A DNA stretch of 64,000 bases from Sciurus carolinensis (taxonomy: Eukaryota > Chordata > Mammalia > Rodentia > Sciuridae). Shown piece by piece: positions 14,211 to 26,554 of the stretch. Every line of letters starts with the position of its first letter. Position 1 is the stretch's first letter. The stretch covers positions 53,691,156 to 53,755,155 of the forward strand of contig NC_062224.1 in assembly GCF_902686445.1 (NCBI RefSeq). Direction: 5' to 3'. Position numbers and translations under genes: made by a program. Under the pieces are notes generated by a model, which did not search any database, was not told the origin of the DNA, and was given only the letters and a program-made list of their open reading frames with translations.

Positions 14211-15030
14211 GAGTTGCAAGTATTAATCTGATCCTTGAAGATTTTGTCTCTTTTTTGTTATCTACTGAGGAGTTCCTCTGGGTAAACGTCAAAATCCAGT
14301 CTCACAGTTTTGCCCATAAAGGATCTCTAAAGAGGGAGAGGCAGAATTTAAAGGACCTGAGAAAAGTAGGTCCTTGATCAATTCCTTCCTTCCATATGAC
14401 TTTGAAAATACTCAATTTATTTATGTAAAACTAGTACTAATTACATTCATAATAGTCCTGATGTCTGTTGGATGGTACTGATTGGGCTAAGCACTATACT
14501 ACATTATTTGATTTGTTTCTCTTAGGAACACCTACTGTGGCTCTGGCTTTATCTCCCATTTCTTGGAAAACTGAGGTGTAGAGCAGGTAAGGAACATTCC
14601 CCAATTGGGTCATTTGTCAGGAGAAGAGCTGAGATTTCTTTGACGTGGTTAATCTCCCTCATTTATCTTCAATTATCCTGTAGCATGGTAACAGTTATTC
14701 AATATCATTAAATAAAACATCGTTTCTCTATTAATTTTTTTATGACACTGACCTTGTTTCACAAAGCCTTCTCTTTTCCAGGTTTTTGTCACTTAGCATC
14801 GTTAAGCCAAATAGCATTTAAGTACATAGAAAGGAATGTTGACTTGTAATGGATGAGTTATGGCTTTCTACAGGTTTTTGTAGTTTATAATCTGGAAACA
14901 GCCCTTCACTCACTCAGGAACCCTATCAGTGATTGAAAGGAGTTCATTTATATAAGTGCTATGACTTCTATCACTTTGGAATTGTTTGATCATGAGTGAA
15001 AGTAGCCAGGGTGTCCTCAGATAGAATGGA
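14211..15030. other. intergenic DNA with MIR-like relic
   Basis: At 14480-14640 'gggctaagcactatactacatta', 'tttcttggaaaactgaggtgtagagcag' and 'aagagctgagatttctttgac' follow the order of an antisense MIR, diverged. The rest shows no gene. Confidence 0.4.
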
Positions 15031-15033
15031 CAG

Positions 15034-15057
15034 TTTTTTTGTTTGTTTGTTTGTTTC
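15034..15057. repeat. (GTTT)n short tandem repeat
   Basis: T-run followed by gttt units. Confidence 0.8.
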
Positions 15058-15361
15058 CTGCAGGACTTCTCAGGAGAACCAGACTTGAACTCTAAGCTCC
15101 CACCAGCCTGAGCCCTGGCAGCTAGGAAAAACCCCCAGTCAGAGGAGTGTAGGGGTCAGGGAAACCAAGGCCAGAACTCAGCTGCATGGCCGAACCCGGG
15201 ACCCTTATAATGAAGCATTTAGGATTCCTGCATTTAAAAAGTGTGGTTATGACCCCTGGACTTTCAGAAGAGTGCATGGAGTGTGTGTGTGTGTGGGCAT
15301 GGGGGTGGATCAAGTCCCTCCCTAATGCACAGTCTCTCTTAGACCACGTTTATGCGTCACA

Positions 15362-15392
<31 letters not shown>

Positions 15393-17660
15393 CTTCCTGG
15401 CTCTCATGTTGGCAAGGAATTAAGAGTTTATCTAAAGTTCACCATCCAATTGATCTACTTGCCAGGCACTGATGGGTGGAGCTGGGAGCCTGGTAGGAAG
15501 ATTGGCAGATCCCTGAAGATAACGAATACTCCCTACTGCTCTCTGCTGAGGGGTTCCAGCCACCCAAGTGGATCCCTTTGTTGTGCTCTTGACTGCTGCA
15601 CTTCTGCAATTGCTCTTGAAAGGCTTTCTGGCCAACAGAAAATCCCATCAGATTTGTTCCCAAGCAAATTGAAATCTCCAGGCCACCTCCGGGTCAGTAG
15701 TGGCAAGCATCATCTGAGAGGCTTCAGCCCCACGGTTGCCACTGTTCCCTGGGACTTGCTTTGTGTTTTGGGCACTTTCATCGGGAATGGAACAGAGGTA
15801 TGGTCTAAAACTTTCCCCCTGGATTTAGGATCTGCTTTTGTAGTAGTTTGCCACCGCTTCAGTGATTAGGTGCAAGAATTGGAGAGTGCTTGGTGGGAGA
15901 TGAAGGGGTCTGAAGTTAAGGCAGTTTTTGAATGAAGAGTCCTTGAGCAACTCTGATCTGCAGCTCACCCAGCTCCCTGGCTGTGGAGCCTGCTGGGTCG
16001 CAGCTTGCCTGCCCTTGGCCTTCTATCTCTGCAGCCTGCTCTCTTGGGCCCTTGTCCCCTTTGCCCACCCCTGCTCCTCTTGTAGCCATCCATAGTTTCC
16101 TCTGGTTGCCGGCAGGTCCTTCCTGGTTTCCGAGTTGCTTCTCCTGGCACATTTCTTACTGCTTTGCCCAGGGCATAGAAAGCTTTAAGACCAAGAGAGA
16201 TGCTTCAGGATAGGGGATTAAAAGGGCCCAGGGACTCAAAAGTCTGGACTTGAGGGGCACTCTGGACTGAGGTTCAGTGGATGCCTGGTCCTAAAGTGCA
16301 GTCAATCTTCAAGTACCCATCAGTAAAAACTTGACTACTCTGTGGGGTAGGTGGGATTTTGTGGGCTGGGTCAGAAGGCACTGTGTTTCTGTGGGGGAGA
16401 ACAGTAGCACAAAGCAACTTTTAGATCACTGTCCACTCATCAATCGGGGGCACTTTCCATTGTGCCTGTTATTTTCAAAATGTCAATAAAGTATCAATGC
16501 CACCTTTTGCTGGGCTCCAGTTCTCCAGTGAACCTGAAGCTCATTTAAATTAAGAAGGGTGCACTCAAAACCCCTACTTCCTTGAAGGGTTATATAAGGC
16601 TCGGCTGCAGGTGGTTCAGGGCAATGTTTACTTCCTCTCTCAGCAAACATTTATTGAAAGCCTCAAGTGTGTGGGCTGTGGGTGCAAAACAAGCTCACAT
16701 AGAAGTGGGTCTCCTCTCCTGAGGCTGATAGCTTTCTAGGGGACAGGGTCATGAATCAAACCCATAATTAAGAACGAAATGCCGAGTGTGCTAAGTCATA
16801 CTGAGGATATGGCGCCACGAGTGTGTGCCATAGCTGCGGTGGTACTCGACCTCTCCAGGGCCGGCGGGAAGACCTTCCAGCAGAGACACGTGGGCTGTGG
16901 ACCAGAGAAGGAGCGCTGATTTGGTGCAGAAGGGACCACAGAAGGATCGTCCATATCTAGGGCTGCACTTTGAGGAAGTGAAAGGAGGCCTTGTGCCCTT
17001 AGAGGAAGAGCACAGTTGAAAATGGGCCAGAGGAAGTGACAAGAGTTCAGATATCAAAACACATAGGCTTGGGTCTTGCCCTCTGTCAGCTCTTGACTCC
17101 CTCTCAGGCCTCCAGACCAGTTCCCTTCCCCGAGGGAGGTCGTGAAGATCCTTATCTTCCCCTGACTTGGACATGGCCCCCCAAATTCTGACTTGCCTTG
17201 TCCGAGTGGATCAGAAAACCCTGTTTCAGGGGGATCCTGCCCGCTCCCTGGGAGGAGAGATGTGCTGCACAGACAGGCTCAAGGACTCTGGGTGAGCTTG
17301 CTTCCCCCACAACGTCCAGCAGGAGAGAGGGCCCTCTGTTCCGTCAAGTTTGACATGGCTGTCCCGACTACAGTCATGCTTGCACAGTGACCTCTCCATG
17401 AAAACCCGAAGGACAGGATCTGGAGAGCTCCCCAAGACCGGGAATCTCGGAGAGGCTCCTGCTCGATGTGGAGCTTCTGCCCATTTGTTAGTGACCACTT
17501 GTAGGTCTTCCTTGTAGCAATGTCTACTTAAATCCCTTGGTCATTTAAATTAGGTTTATTTGTCTTCTTATTATTGAGTTTTAAAGTTTAAAATATATTC
17601 TTGATATAAGGTTCTTACAGCTATCCAATTTGTAAATATTTTCTTTTAGCTCATGAGCTG
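15058..17660. other. higher-GC gene-free DNA with CA/TG repeats
   Basis: TG run at ~15282-15296 and (CA)n at ~15358-15392. Open frames at 15186-15869 and 16791-17174 run through repeats, lack recognisable domains and have no supporting splice or promoter structure. 16640-16720 ('agcaaacatttattgaaagcctcaag') looks like the edge of an ancient repeat. The region is less AT-rich than its flanks. Confidence 0.4.
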
Positions 17661-17667
17661 TTTTTTC

Positions 17668-17703
17668 CTCCCTCCCTCCTTCTCTCCCTTCCTTCCTTCT
17701 TCC
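17668..17703. repeat. pyrimidine-rich low-complexity tract
   Basis: Run of cctt, ccct and cttcctt units immediately upstream (plus strand) of a minus-strand SINE; it may be its degenerate tail. Confidence 0.7.
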
Positions 17704-17704
17704 C

Positions 17705-17884
17705 CCGCCCGAGGGATTGAACGCAGCAGCACTTAACCACAGAGTCACACCTCCTGGCAGTTGTTTATTTTTCATTTTGAGACAGGGCCTCACTAAGTTG
17801 CTGAGGCTGCCTTTAAACTTTCCATCCTCCAGCCTCAGCCTTTCAAGTCACTGGATTACAGGTGTGTGCCACCCTGCCTGGCTA
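17705..17884 (-). mobile_element. composite ID/B1 SINE (MEN type), antisense
   Basis: Plus strand shows the reversed ID part ('gagggattgaacgcagcagc', 'cttaaccacagagtcaca') followed by reversed B1 ('gagacagggcctcactaag', 'ttgctgaggctgcc', 'ctcagcctttcaagtcac', 'ggattacaggtgtgtgccaccctgcctggc'). The B1-plus-ID arrangement is characteristic of squirrel SINEs. Confidence 0.82.
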
Positions 17885-18429
17885 TTTCTATTTTTAAAAT
17901 ATAAATAAACCAAAGAGATTCCTTGTATATTAGCCTCTAAGTTGTTTGCTTCTTCATAGCAGGCTGAGACCTATTAGCCCAAAGGCTGGCAACACCAAAT
18001 TTAAGTTTTTTGTATTCAGTTGTTTTGAGCATAGTCCAAATAAACAAGTTTTCACCCCTCAGAGCCTTCTCTGCTTACCCTGTGAAACATGCAGCACCAG
18101 CACCTATAGCCACAGATAACATAAGCCCCAGTGTTATAAAGACCAGAAACTGCGGCTGCCCTTTGAGTAGAGACCCCTGTGCTACTGCACAGCATCACCT
18201 AGATGCCAAGCCAGTTCAGTCCCCTGGAAGTTCCCTGGCTCTCCTCCACAGCTGCACGGTGACCCTCGGAGCCTCAGACAACACCAGGAGCTGAAGGCCT
18301 TCCTCCTACATGTCTGTTCAAGCTGCACCTGAAGATGACTTTGCCCCTCATGGCCTCTCATGCCCTCTCATTCGAGCTCAGCAGAGCTGCTGCTTTGATC
18401 AGCCCCGAAATCCTTGCACTCATCTCCTC
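17885..18429. other. intergenic DNA, no gene seen
   Basis: A chance open frame at 18010-18294 shows no recognisable domain. No repeat identified. Confidence 0.4.
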
Positions 18430-19980
18430 TGATTTTCTTCTAAAAGTTTTATGGTTTTAGTGATTGCATTTAGGTCTGTGATTCATTTTGAGTAAATTTT
18501 AGTGTGCGATTTGGGATAGGGACACAATTCATCCTTTTGCATGTGGCTATTCAGTTGTCCCAGAACCATTTGTTGAAAATATTATTTTGTCCACTATTGA
18601 TGGTCCTGACACTTTCATTGAAAACTAATTTACAAAATACACATGAGTCTGTTTCTGGATTCTCAATTCTATGCCATTAATTTCTTTTTAATCCTCAGAC
18701 CAGGACTACACTGTCTTAACTCATGTAAATCTGTAGTGAGTTTTGAAATTGAGAAATGTGAATTTTCTACTTTTTTGTTCTTTTTAACATTTGTTTTAAC
18801 TATTTTGAATCTTTTTGTGTTCATAAAAATTTTAGAGTCAATTTGTCAATTTCTGGAATTTGGATGGGAATTGCATTAAATCTATAGGTAAATTTAGGGA
18901 GTATTGCTATCTTAAAAATATAAATTTGCTGAGCAATGAACATGGGATAGCTTTGCCTTTATTTAGATCTTTAATTTCTTTCAATGTGTTTTATAATTTT
19001 CCATGTATGAATCTTGTGCTTCTTTTTTAAATTTATTTCTAGGTGCTTTTTTGTTTTTACTACATTTGCATGAAATTGTTTACTTAATTCTTTTTGGACT
19101 GTGCATTACTAGTGTATAGAAATGCTGTTGATTTTTGTATATTGATTTTTATATGTAATTTTGCTGAATTTGTCTATTAGCTCTAGAAAATTTTTATTGA
19201 CAGGATTTTCTATAAACAAGATCACATTGTTTGCAAATAGTTCCACATTTCCTTCTCAGTCTTGATGGCTTTAACTTATTTATCCTAACTTGCCTGATTA
19301 TAAATGTTGAATGAAATGAAACCTCCAGTGAAATATCCAGTAAAAGTGGGAGTGGGGCAGACAGAGGTTCTTATTTTTCCCCCTGATTTTAGGAAGAAAA
19401 TATTCAGTTTTCATAAGTAAGTATAATGTTACCTGTGGCTTTTTCATGGAGTCCTTGCATCAGATTGAAGAAATTCTTTTTTTATTTTTTTAATCATGAA
19501 AGGGTATTGGGTTTTTTTTTGTTTTGTTTTGTTTTGTTTTCAATTTTTCCTGCATCTTGTGAAAACATCAGCTGGCTGTCTCTTATTCTGTTAACATGGT
19601 ATAGTGCATTAGTTGATTTTCAGGTGTCAATCAATCTTACTTTCCTGGAATAAATCCCCCTCAGTCTAGAAGAATTGGTGGATGGTTGTTATTAATTTTT
19701 CTCTACCTGTTTGGTGGAATTCACCAGCAAGGCCATCTGACCTGGAATTTTCTTGTGGAAAGATTGGTTTTTCTCGGTGTTGGGAGTTGAACTCAGGGTC
19801 TTCTGCCTTCTAAGCACACACTCTACCACTAAACTCTCTTCTCCCTGTGGAATGGCTTTTAATTACTGTCAATGTCCTTATCTGTAATGTGTCCATTCAG
19901 GTTTTCTATTTCTTCATGAGACAACTTTGGGAGTCTGTGTTCTAGAATTTTACCCCCTGCACCCAGGTTGTCTAATGTGT
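18430..19980 (-). pseudogene. L1 ORF2 fragment, antisense, interrupted by an ID-like SINE
   Basis: The plus strand reads as reverse-complement L1 ORF2: 'gattcattttgagtaaatttt', 'cagttgtcccagaaccatttgttgaa', 'tctggaatttggatgggaattgcattaaatct', 'ttgctgaatttgtctattagctctag' and 'ataaatccccctcagtc', in the order 3' to 5' of ORF2. Many stops and indels make it an old, dead copy. An ID-related SINE sits inside at 19768-19848. Confidence 0.82.
19768..19848 (-). mobile_element. diverged ID-type SINE within L1
   Basis: 'tctcggtgttgggagttgaactcagggtctt' and 'ctaagcacacactctaccactaaactct' are the reversed B-box and A-box halves of an ID-like element. It is more diverged than the 3.3 kb and 47.5 kb copies. 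Confidence 0.7.
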
Positions 19981-20234
19981 TGAAACATAGTTGTGCAAAA
20001 CACTCTTGCTATCCTTTTAATATGATTGTTTCATAGTTAAGATAGAACACTTTGAAGTGAATCCTGTGAACATTTTGTTCTCTCACAAAAGTCTAATTCA
20101 TTTGCCAGCTTGAATAGAGAATAATATGTTAGTTTCTTAAAAAACCCATGACAGGGTTTCTGGAAACTAATTTGGATAAAATAAATCATTTTCATATACT
20201 TCCCATTTATTTCCCAGAAGGTAAAATTTAGGTG

Positions 20235-20460
20235 TTAATGGCTTTTAATAATTTATATAATTTATATAATTTTAAATTATTTATATAATTTTATATAATT
20301 TTAAATTATTTATATAATTTTAAATTATTTTTTATTTATATAATTTATTTATATAATTTTAAATTTATATAATTTTAAATTATTTATATATATATATAAT
20401 TATAAATTTTAAATTTATATAATTTTAAATTTATATAATTTTAAATTACTTTTTATTTGA
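20235..20460. repeat. AT-only minisatellite
   Basis: About 225 bases composed almost only of A and T with recurring 'tttatataattttaaatta' units of variable length. Self-complementary AT stretches make cruciform formation and length instability plausible (inference). Confidence 0.88.
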
Positions 20461-21930
20461 AAATTTTACTTAGGTATCCTTGATATTTTCCCAAAGGAAT
20501 CAGATTCATGTTTAATGGAATTCATGCTCCAAAGTATTTTGGAGCAGAAGGTATGAGCACTATGTCAGAGTTTTCATATTTTTGTGTGTTTTTACTTGCA
20601 TATATGATTTTGATTTTCAAGAGAAACCTACAAGAGCAAAACAAAACAAAACAAAAAATCATCTAAGCCTGAATTTTATAACTACCTGAGGAATTTTTTT
20701 TTTTTTCAGGCAAGGAAAGTTTCTTCTTTAACTGCAAGGTCATAGCTCTTGGATTATAAGGACTTTCAATCAGCTTGTCCAACATGCTTAGAGAAAAATT
20801 TCCCTTCTTTCTTCATTTGGCCATTTGACCATAAGGTGCATTAGAGAATTTATATGAAAATTAGGTATGCAAAGTGTCAACTGATCTGATATGAGAAAAA
20901 TTAGTGCTTCAGGAAGCCTTTTGATAACATGCTTCAATGTGAAAGCCAAACTTGAGTAGTCTGTTTACATGAGTTGAAAATAAATAAGAAACCAAACAAA
21001 CGATGATTTAAAAAGTAAACTTGAATTTTTACCTTTCTGCAAGCTCTAAGACAATAGTCTTGGAGTGTAATTTTATTTTTTCTGTTCTCCATGGTTTGTA
21101 AATAACTTTGAGTTTTCCACACTGTTGGTTACATTGTCCTGAGATGAAGGCCTAGTTATTATAGAAATGTATCTGAGAAGTTTATTTACTGCTGAATCTG
21201 TTTTACACTATATATTTATTGCATTCTTTTTAAATTGACTTTAAATATTACTAGTATCAAAATATCTGATCTTTGGATGAACATTGGTTTTGTAAAAAGA
21301 GCATCAGTGAGTTTGATTCCTAATTGTGCATCCTTACTGAAGGATGTAAGAGTGCTGTAATACAAATAATTTTTCTAATATCTGTTTTGGTGGGTAGAAT
21401 AGAACTCTTCATTTCCTAACAAAAGGATGTTTAGCAACTCAGATAATGTAGGGTTTGTTCTATAGTTGTTTCTTCTATCATTTTAAATCTAAAAACTCTG
21501 CCAATTGTGAACATTGTAAGTAAATAAAAGACTAAAGGCATTCTAACTCGTAAACCATCTCAAGCCTTGAAAAAAACACGAGTAGAAAGGAGCCAAAGGC
21601 ATGTATAATTATACATCCAGTGTTATCTGTGTCTTGGGTTTGGAATGAAACTGCTACACAATCCACTGTGGGAACTTACAGTTCTAAGTTCATCTACTAC
21701 CAGGTAGTATTCCTATTTTGTGACCACCAACCCTATTCAGTTCAACTGGTGGAGAAGTGAGTTTCCTAACAATTTAATTTTTAGGCTATATTTATCCTTT
21801 ACCAGTAAGAAACTGACAGCAGTGACAAGAATTTCTTCACCTGTCTGCATTCTTATTTATATTCTTTTAGAGTTGCTTTGCCATATTTAAAGACTCAGCA
21901 GCAGTGGGTATATCTCTTTCTTCCTATCTT
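20461..21930. other. intergenic DNA, no gene seen
   Basis: AT-rich unique-looking DNA with short T-runs (20691-20707). No coding or repeat signature recognised. Confidence 0.4.
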
Positions 21931-21932
21931 TC

Positions 21933-21936
21933 TATC

Positions 21937-21974
<38 letters not shown>

Positions 21975-21977
21975 ATC
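21933..21977. repeat. (TATC)n microsatellite
   Basis: About ten tetranucleotide units tatc/atct, slightly interrupted at both ends. Confidence 0.92.
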
Positions 21978-22221
21978 TATTCAAAATCTAGATAGCTGAG
22001 GTAATGACATTTGGCATCTAAAATAACTGAAAAGAGAACACACGTTCTAATACTCTGAATTTATGTAAAGAAAATACATTATACTTAACATTCATGAGCA
22101 CAGGACTCAGTTTATACATATTTCTTCTCTCCTTTAGGGTTCACCTTCATTTGCTACCACATCAATCTACCCAGACAAGGTTCTCCATTTTGTTCTTGAG
22201 AGGTAAGTAATTAACATTGTC

Positions 22222-22320
22222 AGCATTGAGGGTGTAGTTCAGTGGTAGAGTACTTGCTTAGCATGCAAGAGCCCCTGGGTTCAATCCCCAGCACCACAAA
22301 ATAACATAAATAGATAAATG
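22222..22320 (+). mobile_element. ID-type SINE
   Basis: 'gggtgtagttcagtggtagagta' (box A), 'cttgcttagcatgcaagag', 'gggttcaatccccagcacc' (box B) and an A-rich tail with 'aaataacataaatagataaatg'. It is the gca/gta-type ID relative, plus orientation. Confidence 0.88.
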
Positions 22321-23381
22321 AAATGATAAAATTAAAAAAGTGACATTATTATATTTGCTAAATCTTAAGTCATTTCAACAAAGAGTCCGGTTCAAAACAT
22401 TGGATATTGAGAATATATGTTTATCTCTTCCTATTAAAACTCCAATATAATGACAGTAAAGGAATTTTTCATAAAAAGCGTATTAACCATGGTTAATACA
22501 CTTTACAGAGAATGGTGAGGTCTTAGCAGGGAAAAACATTTACACTAGTTTAGGAAAGATAAAGTTTAGGGAGTGATTGTATGACTTAGCAAAAAGTAGA
22601 AGAAATTATAGAATTATAGTTTGAAACTTGTGGAGGTCATAGTACTGATAAGGTTGGGTCAATTTGCTCTGGATAATCTCCAAGGGAGTCAACACTTAGC
22701 TGTACGGACCCCTGAGGAGGCAGCTGTAAACTAGATATGGACAGAAATCCACTTTTGAATAGGTCCTTTCTTCTATGCTGCCCTGGCAGACATAGACCTT
22801 CACCCTTACTCCTATTGGAGACCACAGTCTTGTTTTCCACAGAAACAAACTAAATAGGCTCCAGATTTTGTGGATCTAGATACAACAGACAGTAGAGATA
22901 CCATGTGGAATAAAAATAGGGAGCATAAGAAAAAGGAGTTTCCTTTCCAAGCCAGACAAAAAATCTGTCTCTCCACAAACAGAAACCTAGGAAGTTCTAA
23001 TTTGGAGAAGCTGAATGGTTAAACAAACAAACAATGAATAATTAAAATGTCAACATAGCTATCTGGAGTCCTCTTCAGTTAAAAGAAGGTCAGAGACCTG
23101 CTCGTTTACCCTGCATTACCTATACCGTGTAATAATTTCCACTCTCATACTTACATCTTCTAAGCAGTTGTTAGTGTCTCAAATAAAATGACAGTCCAAT
23201 CAATCACCGGACATTCAAGGGAAGTCTCAAACTGAAAGGAGTAAAACCCAAACAAATTACAAAAAAATGAAAGAAAGGAAGGAAGAAATGAGGAAGGAAA
23301 TAAATTATAGATGAAGCCCTAAAACTAAATAAAACAAAAACTACTGTTAGATCATATAGGATTTCTATTTCATTTTAACCT
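22321..23381. other. intergenic DNA, no gene seen
   Basis: No coding region or repeat recognised. 22637-22840 has a chance minus-strand frame. Confidence 0.4.
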
Positions 23382-23455
23382 TTTTTTTGTGTGGTTCTGG
23401 GGATTGAACCCAGGTTCTCATGCATGCCAGGCAGGCACTTTGCCCCTGAATTTCT
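23382..23455 (-). mobile_element. ID-type SINE, antisense, diverged
   Basis: T-run, then 'ggttctggggattgaacccagg', 'ttctcatgcatgccaggcaggcac' and 'tttgcccctga': reversed ID core with a degenerate box A. Confidence 0.8.
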
Positions 23456-23720
23456 TGAAGAGTGTTATATTGTTTTTCATAGTAGCTATTCCATTTTACA
23501 TTTCCACCAACAGTGCATAATGGTTCCAGTGTTTTCATGTCCTTACCAATAAATATTTTCTTTTTATTTTAATAAGAGTCATCCTAACAGGTGTGAGGTA
23601 TTTTGTTGTCATTTTGATTTATATTTCCCTTGGTCATTAGTGATATTATACCTTGTTTTCATCAATGGTACCTGTTGTCCATTTGTACATCTTGAACACC
23701 ACTACCACAACAAAAAGAAT
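23456..23720 (-). pseudogene. L1 ORF2 C-terminal/3' fragment, antisense
   Basis: Plus strand: 'ccattttacatttccaccaacagtgcataatggttcc', 'gtcatcctaacaggtgtgaggta' and 'gatttatatttcccttggtcattagtgatattata' are the reversed end of L1 ORF2. The SINE at 23382-23455 abuts it. Confidence 0.8.
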
Positions 23721-23759
23721 AAAAATATTAAAAAATAAATGTTCCTAGAAGAAGAAAAA

Positions 23760-24965
23760 ATATGAATTAGCAACATTTCAAAATAAGAGTTTTAAAGAGT
23801 AAAATTTGAAGATAAAATTGAAAATATAGAGAAGAAAAAATAATAGAAAGATGCAAACAGTTTGGAATGGGTTACACAATTAGAAACTAGACTTGAGACC
23901 CAGAATTAAATTGACAGACATTTCTGAAAGAAAAAATTAGAGAGCAAAAATTCATCCAAGAATGAATTGCATAATTCCCAAAAGTGAATGCCATGAAATG
24001 TTTCCCCAGGATACTGCAAATGTAAAAATGTCTGTATCATAGTGTCTTACTGTAAGAGACAGGTCCTAGACAAATTTAGAGGAAAAAAAAATTCATGCAC
24101 AGAAGAATTAGAATCAGAATGGTATTCATTAGACTTTTTCAACTCCAACATGCAGAGCTAGAAAACAGACTCAAGTACTTTAAATTCTGAGGAAAATTAT
24201 TTCCAATTCACAGCTCTTTCTAGAAAAAAAAAGTCAATGATGAAGATTGATTAGAGATATACATTCAAAATGCAAACACTTAAAAATAAAAAACACAAGA
24301 TTTCTTGTCCTTTGGTGGAAAGTTCCTGAAGGTAATATTTAAGGAAAATGAAGGATCCAAGAAATAGGGAGCTTAACATAGGAGAAAAGCAAAGAACCAT
24401 TGGAACCTATGCTGGGCACCAAATGAAGAAAATGGAGAGTTTCAAGAAAAATGTGATGGGCCTTTTGCAAATGTAGGTCCTTAACAGATGTATTGGGTCA
24501 TTTGAGAGGAAAATAATAATTTTGTGTAAATAAAGGCCAGAAAATGGACAGAAAGAGTGCTAGAATGGAAGAGAAATATGACTAGAAATATCAGGTGAAA
24601 TTATTCTAAGTGTTAAAGTTTCTCCAGAGGGAGATACTAAAGAATGGAAGGTGAATTAAAATGCAGTACCTTATGATGTTTTCATATGTGCATACACTAT
24701 GTGATGTTTAAATAAGGGTAAACATCAATCTCCTCAAATATTCAAATATTTATCATTTCTATGGGAAAAAAAACATTTAAAATACTTTCTTCCAGCTTTG
24801 TGAAGCATTGAGTACATTGTCATTATTTGCAGTCACCTATTGTGCAATAGAAAACCAAAATGTACTTCTCCTATCTGACTATCTGATCAATTTCAATTTC
24901 AATGGGATGTTTGTAAGAGAAGCAAGTATTTATTCTAAAATATTTCTTAATAAATTTTATAATAT
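23760..24965 (+). repeat. HAL1/L1M-type LINE relic with 3' UTR
   Basis: 23880-24600 follows the old L1M/HAL1 order ('...actgcaaatgtaaaaatgtctg', 'gaatggtattcattagac', 'ctagaaaacagactcaagtac', 'tctgaggaaaattatttccaattc'). 24690-24850 carries L1M 3' UTR wording ('ctccaggc'-type segment, 'attgagtacattgtcattatttgcagtcacctattgtgcaatag'). No coding frame survives. The 24885-24965 tail recurs at 26555-26680. Confidence 0.6.
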
Positions 24966-25503
24966 TAACTGTGAAATGTACTTTTTAAAATGATTTTGAA
25001 CTATTTGAGATAAGACAATTCAAAACCCAGAGATTTTTATAAAGAATAAGAGTAGAAAAATGAGCATTTATTTTGATCAGTTGAGTTAGTGCTGATGGAT
25101 CACACAAACACACACACAATCTTTGATGGGAAACTCAGTGTGGAGATGTATCATAGGCATAAAGCTAGTATTAGAGATGAAAAACATTTTCATAATATGT
25201 GCATGAGTTGATCATATTGTAATTGTGGATAAGATATTTGAAATCAAAAGAATGGGAAAGTTAAGGGTGTTAGCAATAAAATTAAAAGTGAAAATTCCAG
25301 GAATTGATGGATTATAAAGTCCTTCTAGGAAAAGAACTGTAGTTAGGGCATTTATCATGAGGATATTAGTATATTCAGCTATAAAATAGGGTAAATAGTC
25401 CATCATACTGAGCATTAAAGCCAGAACAAGTTCTGACCAATGTTCTGTTAGGTCAAAAGATATTTAAATAAGATATATAAAAGATATATAAAACTTTACA
25501 TAT
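24966..25503. other. intergenic DNA, no gene seen
   Basis: AT-rich; no recognised feature apart from a short (CA)n at about 25104-25116. Confidence 0.4.
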
Positions 25504-26489
25504 TGTTATGGTTTAGACATGAGGTGTCCCAAAAAGCACATGTGTGAGACAATGCAAGAAAGCATAAGGGTGAAATGATTGATTATGGAGAGACTTGACA
25601 TAATCAATGCATTAATCCTCTTATAGGGTTTTAACTGAGTGGGTGGTAACTGTGGCAGGTGGGATATGGCTGGGGGAGGTTAGTCATGCCTTTGGGGCTT
25701 ATATTCTGTCCTTGTTGAGCAGAGGTCTCTCTCTCTGCTTCCTGGTGCCATGCTCCCAGCTGCTTTCTTCTACCATACTCTTATGCCATGATATCCGTCT
25801 TATGTTGGCCTCTGTAATAGTTAATTTGAATTGTCAACTTGATTGGATTAAGAAATGCTGATGATTAAGAGGCTTCTGGGTATGTCATTGAGGAAAGGTC
25901 TAGGAATGATTGGAATGGTGGGATAGTGAACTGAAGTGGAGACCCTCCGCAAGCATGGGCAGCACTGCCTAAGAGGATAGTGGATTGGATGGAATAAAAG
26001 TTGGAAAGAACAAGGAAGTAGATACAGATGCAAGCTCAACTCTTCTTGAACAGGTTCTTGATTACTATGGTGACCTGAGGATATCAGACTTTTGCTTCTT
26101 TACTCTTCCAAAGCAGACTCTGCCAGTGATTCTAGAGGGAGTTTCCAGATGCCTTGGTCTCGGACTAGGATAGCACTGTGGATCCCTCTTGTTCTGAGAC
26201 TTGTTCTTGGACTGTGCAGCTACTAGCTCTTCAAGGTCTCCAGCCTGTAGATGGCCATTGTGGACTATCCAGCTTCTGGTTGTGTAAGCTAATCTATATA
26301 TTCCCTTTTTATAATCATATTCTTGTTGATTCTGTTCTTCTAGAGAACCCTGGACTAATACAGCCCCTGAGGAATGGAGTTGGCCATGTATGGTCTGAGA
26401 CCTCTGAAATGGTGAGCCCCAAGTAAACTTTACTTCTCCAATATTGTTCTTAGGTCTTTTGGTCACAGCAGTAAAAATCTAAACACACA
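25504..26489 (+). repeat. MaLR-type LTR, split by a younger LTR
   Basis: Left part (25504-25812): 'tgttatggtttagacatgaggtgtcc', 'gacaatgcaagaaag', 'ttaactgagtgggtggtaactg', 'tctctctctctgcttcctgg' and 'cataatatccg'-type wording. Right part (26363-26489): 'ctgaggaatggagttggcc', 'gagacctctgaaatggtgagccccaagtaaacttt' (polyadenylation region) and 'ggtcacagcagtaaaaat...aca'. The halves are contiguous once the nested LTR is removed. A solo element without internal sequence. Confidence 0.75.
25813..26362 (+). repeat. ERVL (MLT2-like) solo LTR nested in a MaLR LTR
   Basis: Starts tgtaatagttaatttgaatt and ends 'tctagagaaccctggactaataca', the conserved termini of ERVL-family LTRs. Inside are 'gtcaacttgattggattaag', 'ttctgggtatgtcattgagg' and 'gattctgttcttctagagaac'. 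It is flanked by 5-bp near-duplicates gcctc (25808-25812) and gcccc (26363-26367), as expected for ERVL integration with one later substitution. Confidence 0.78.
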
Positions 26490-26505
26490 GACCTAAAACA
26501 TACAC

Positions 26506-26508
<3 letters not shown>

Positions 26509-26541
<33 letters not shown>
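26509..26541. repeat. (TA)n microsatellite
   Basis: Uninterrupted TA dinucleotide run at the right edge of the MaLR LTR. Confidence 0.95.
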
Positions 26542-26543
<2 letters not shown>

Positions 26544-26554
26544 TAATATCCATT

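Noticed and set aside
15186..15869. 227-codon plus-strand open frame
   Set aside because: Crosses TG and CA microsatellites (THTHTH run) and shows no domain or splice context.
16791..17174. 127-codon minus-strand open frame
   Set aside because: No recognisable motif, no promoter, and its 3' end lies in what looks like an ancient repeat.
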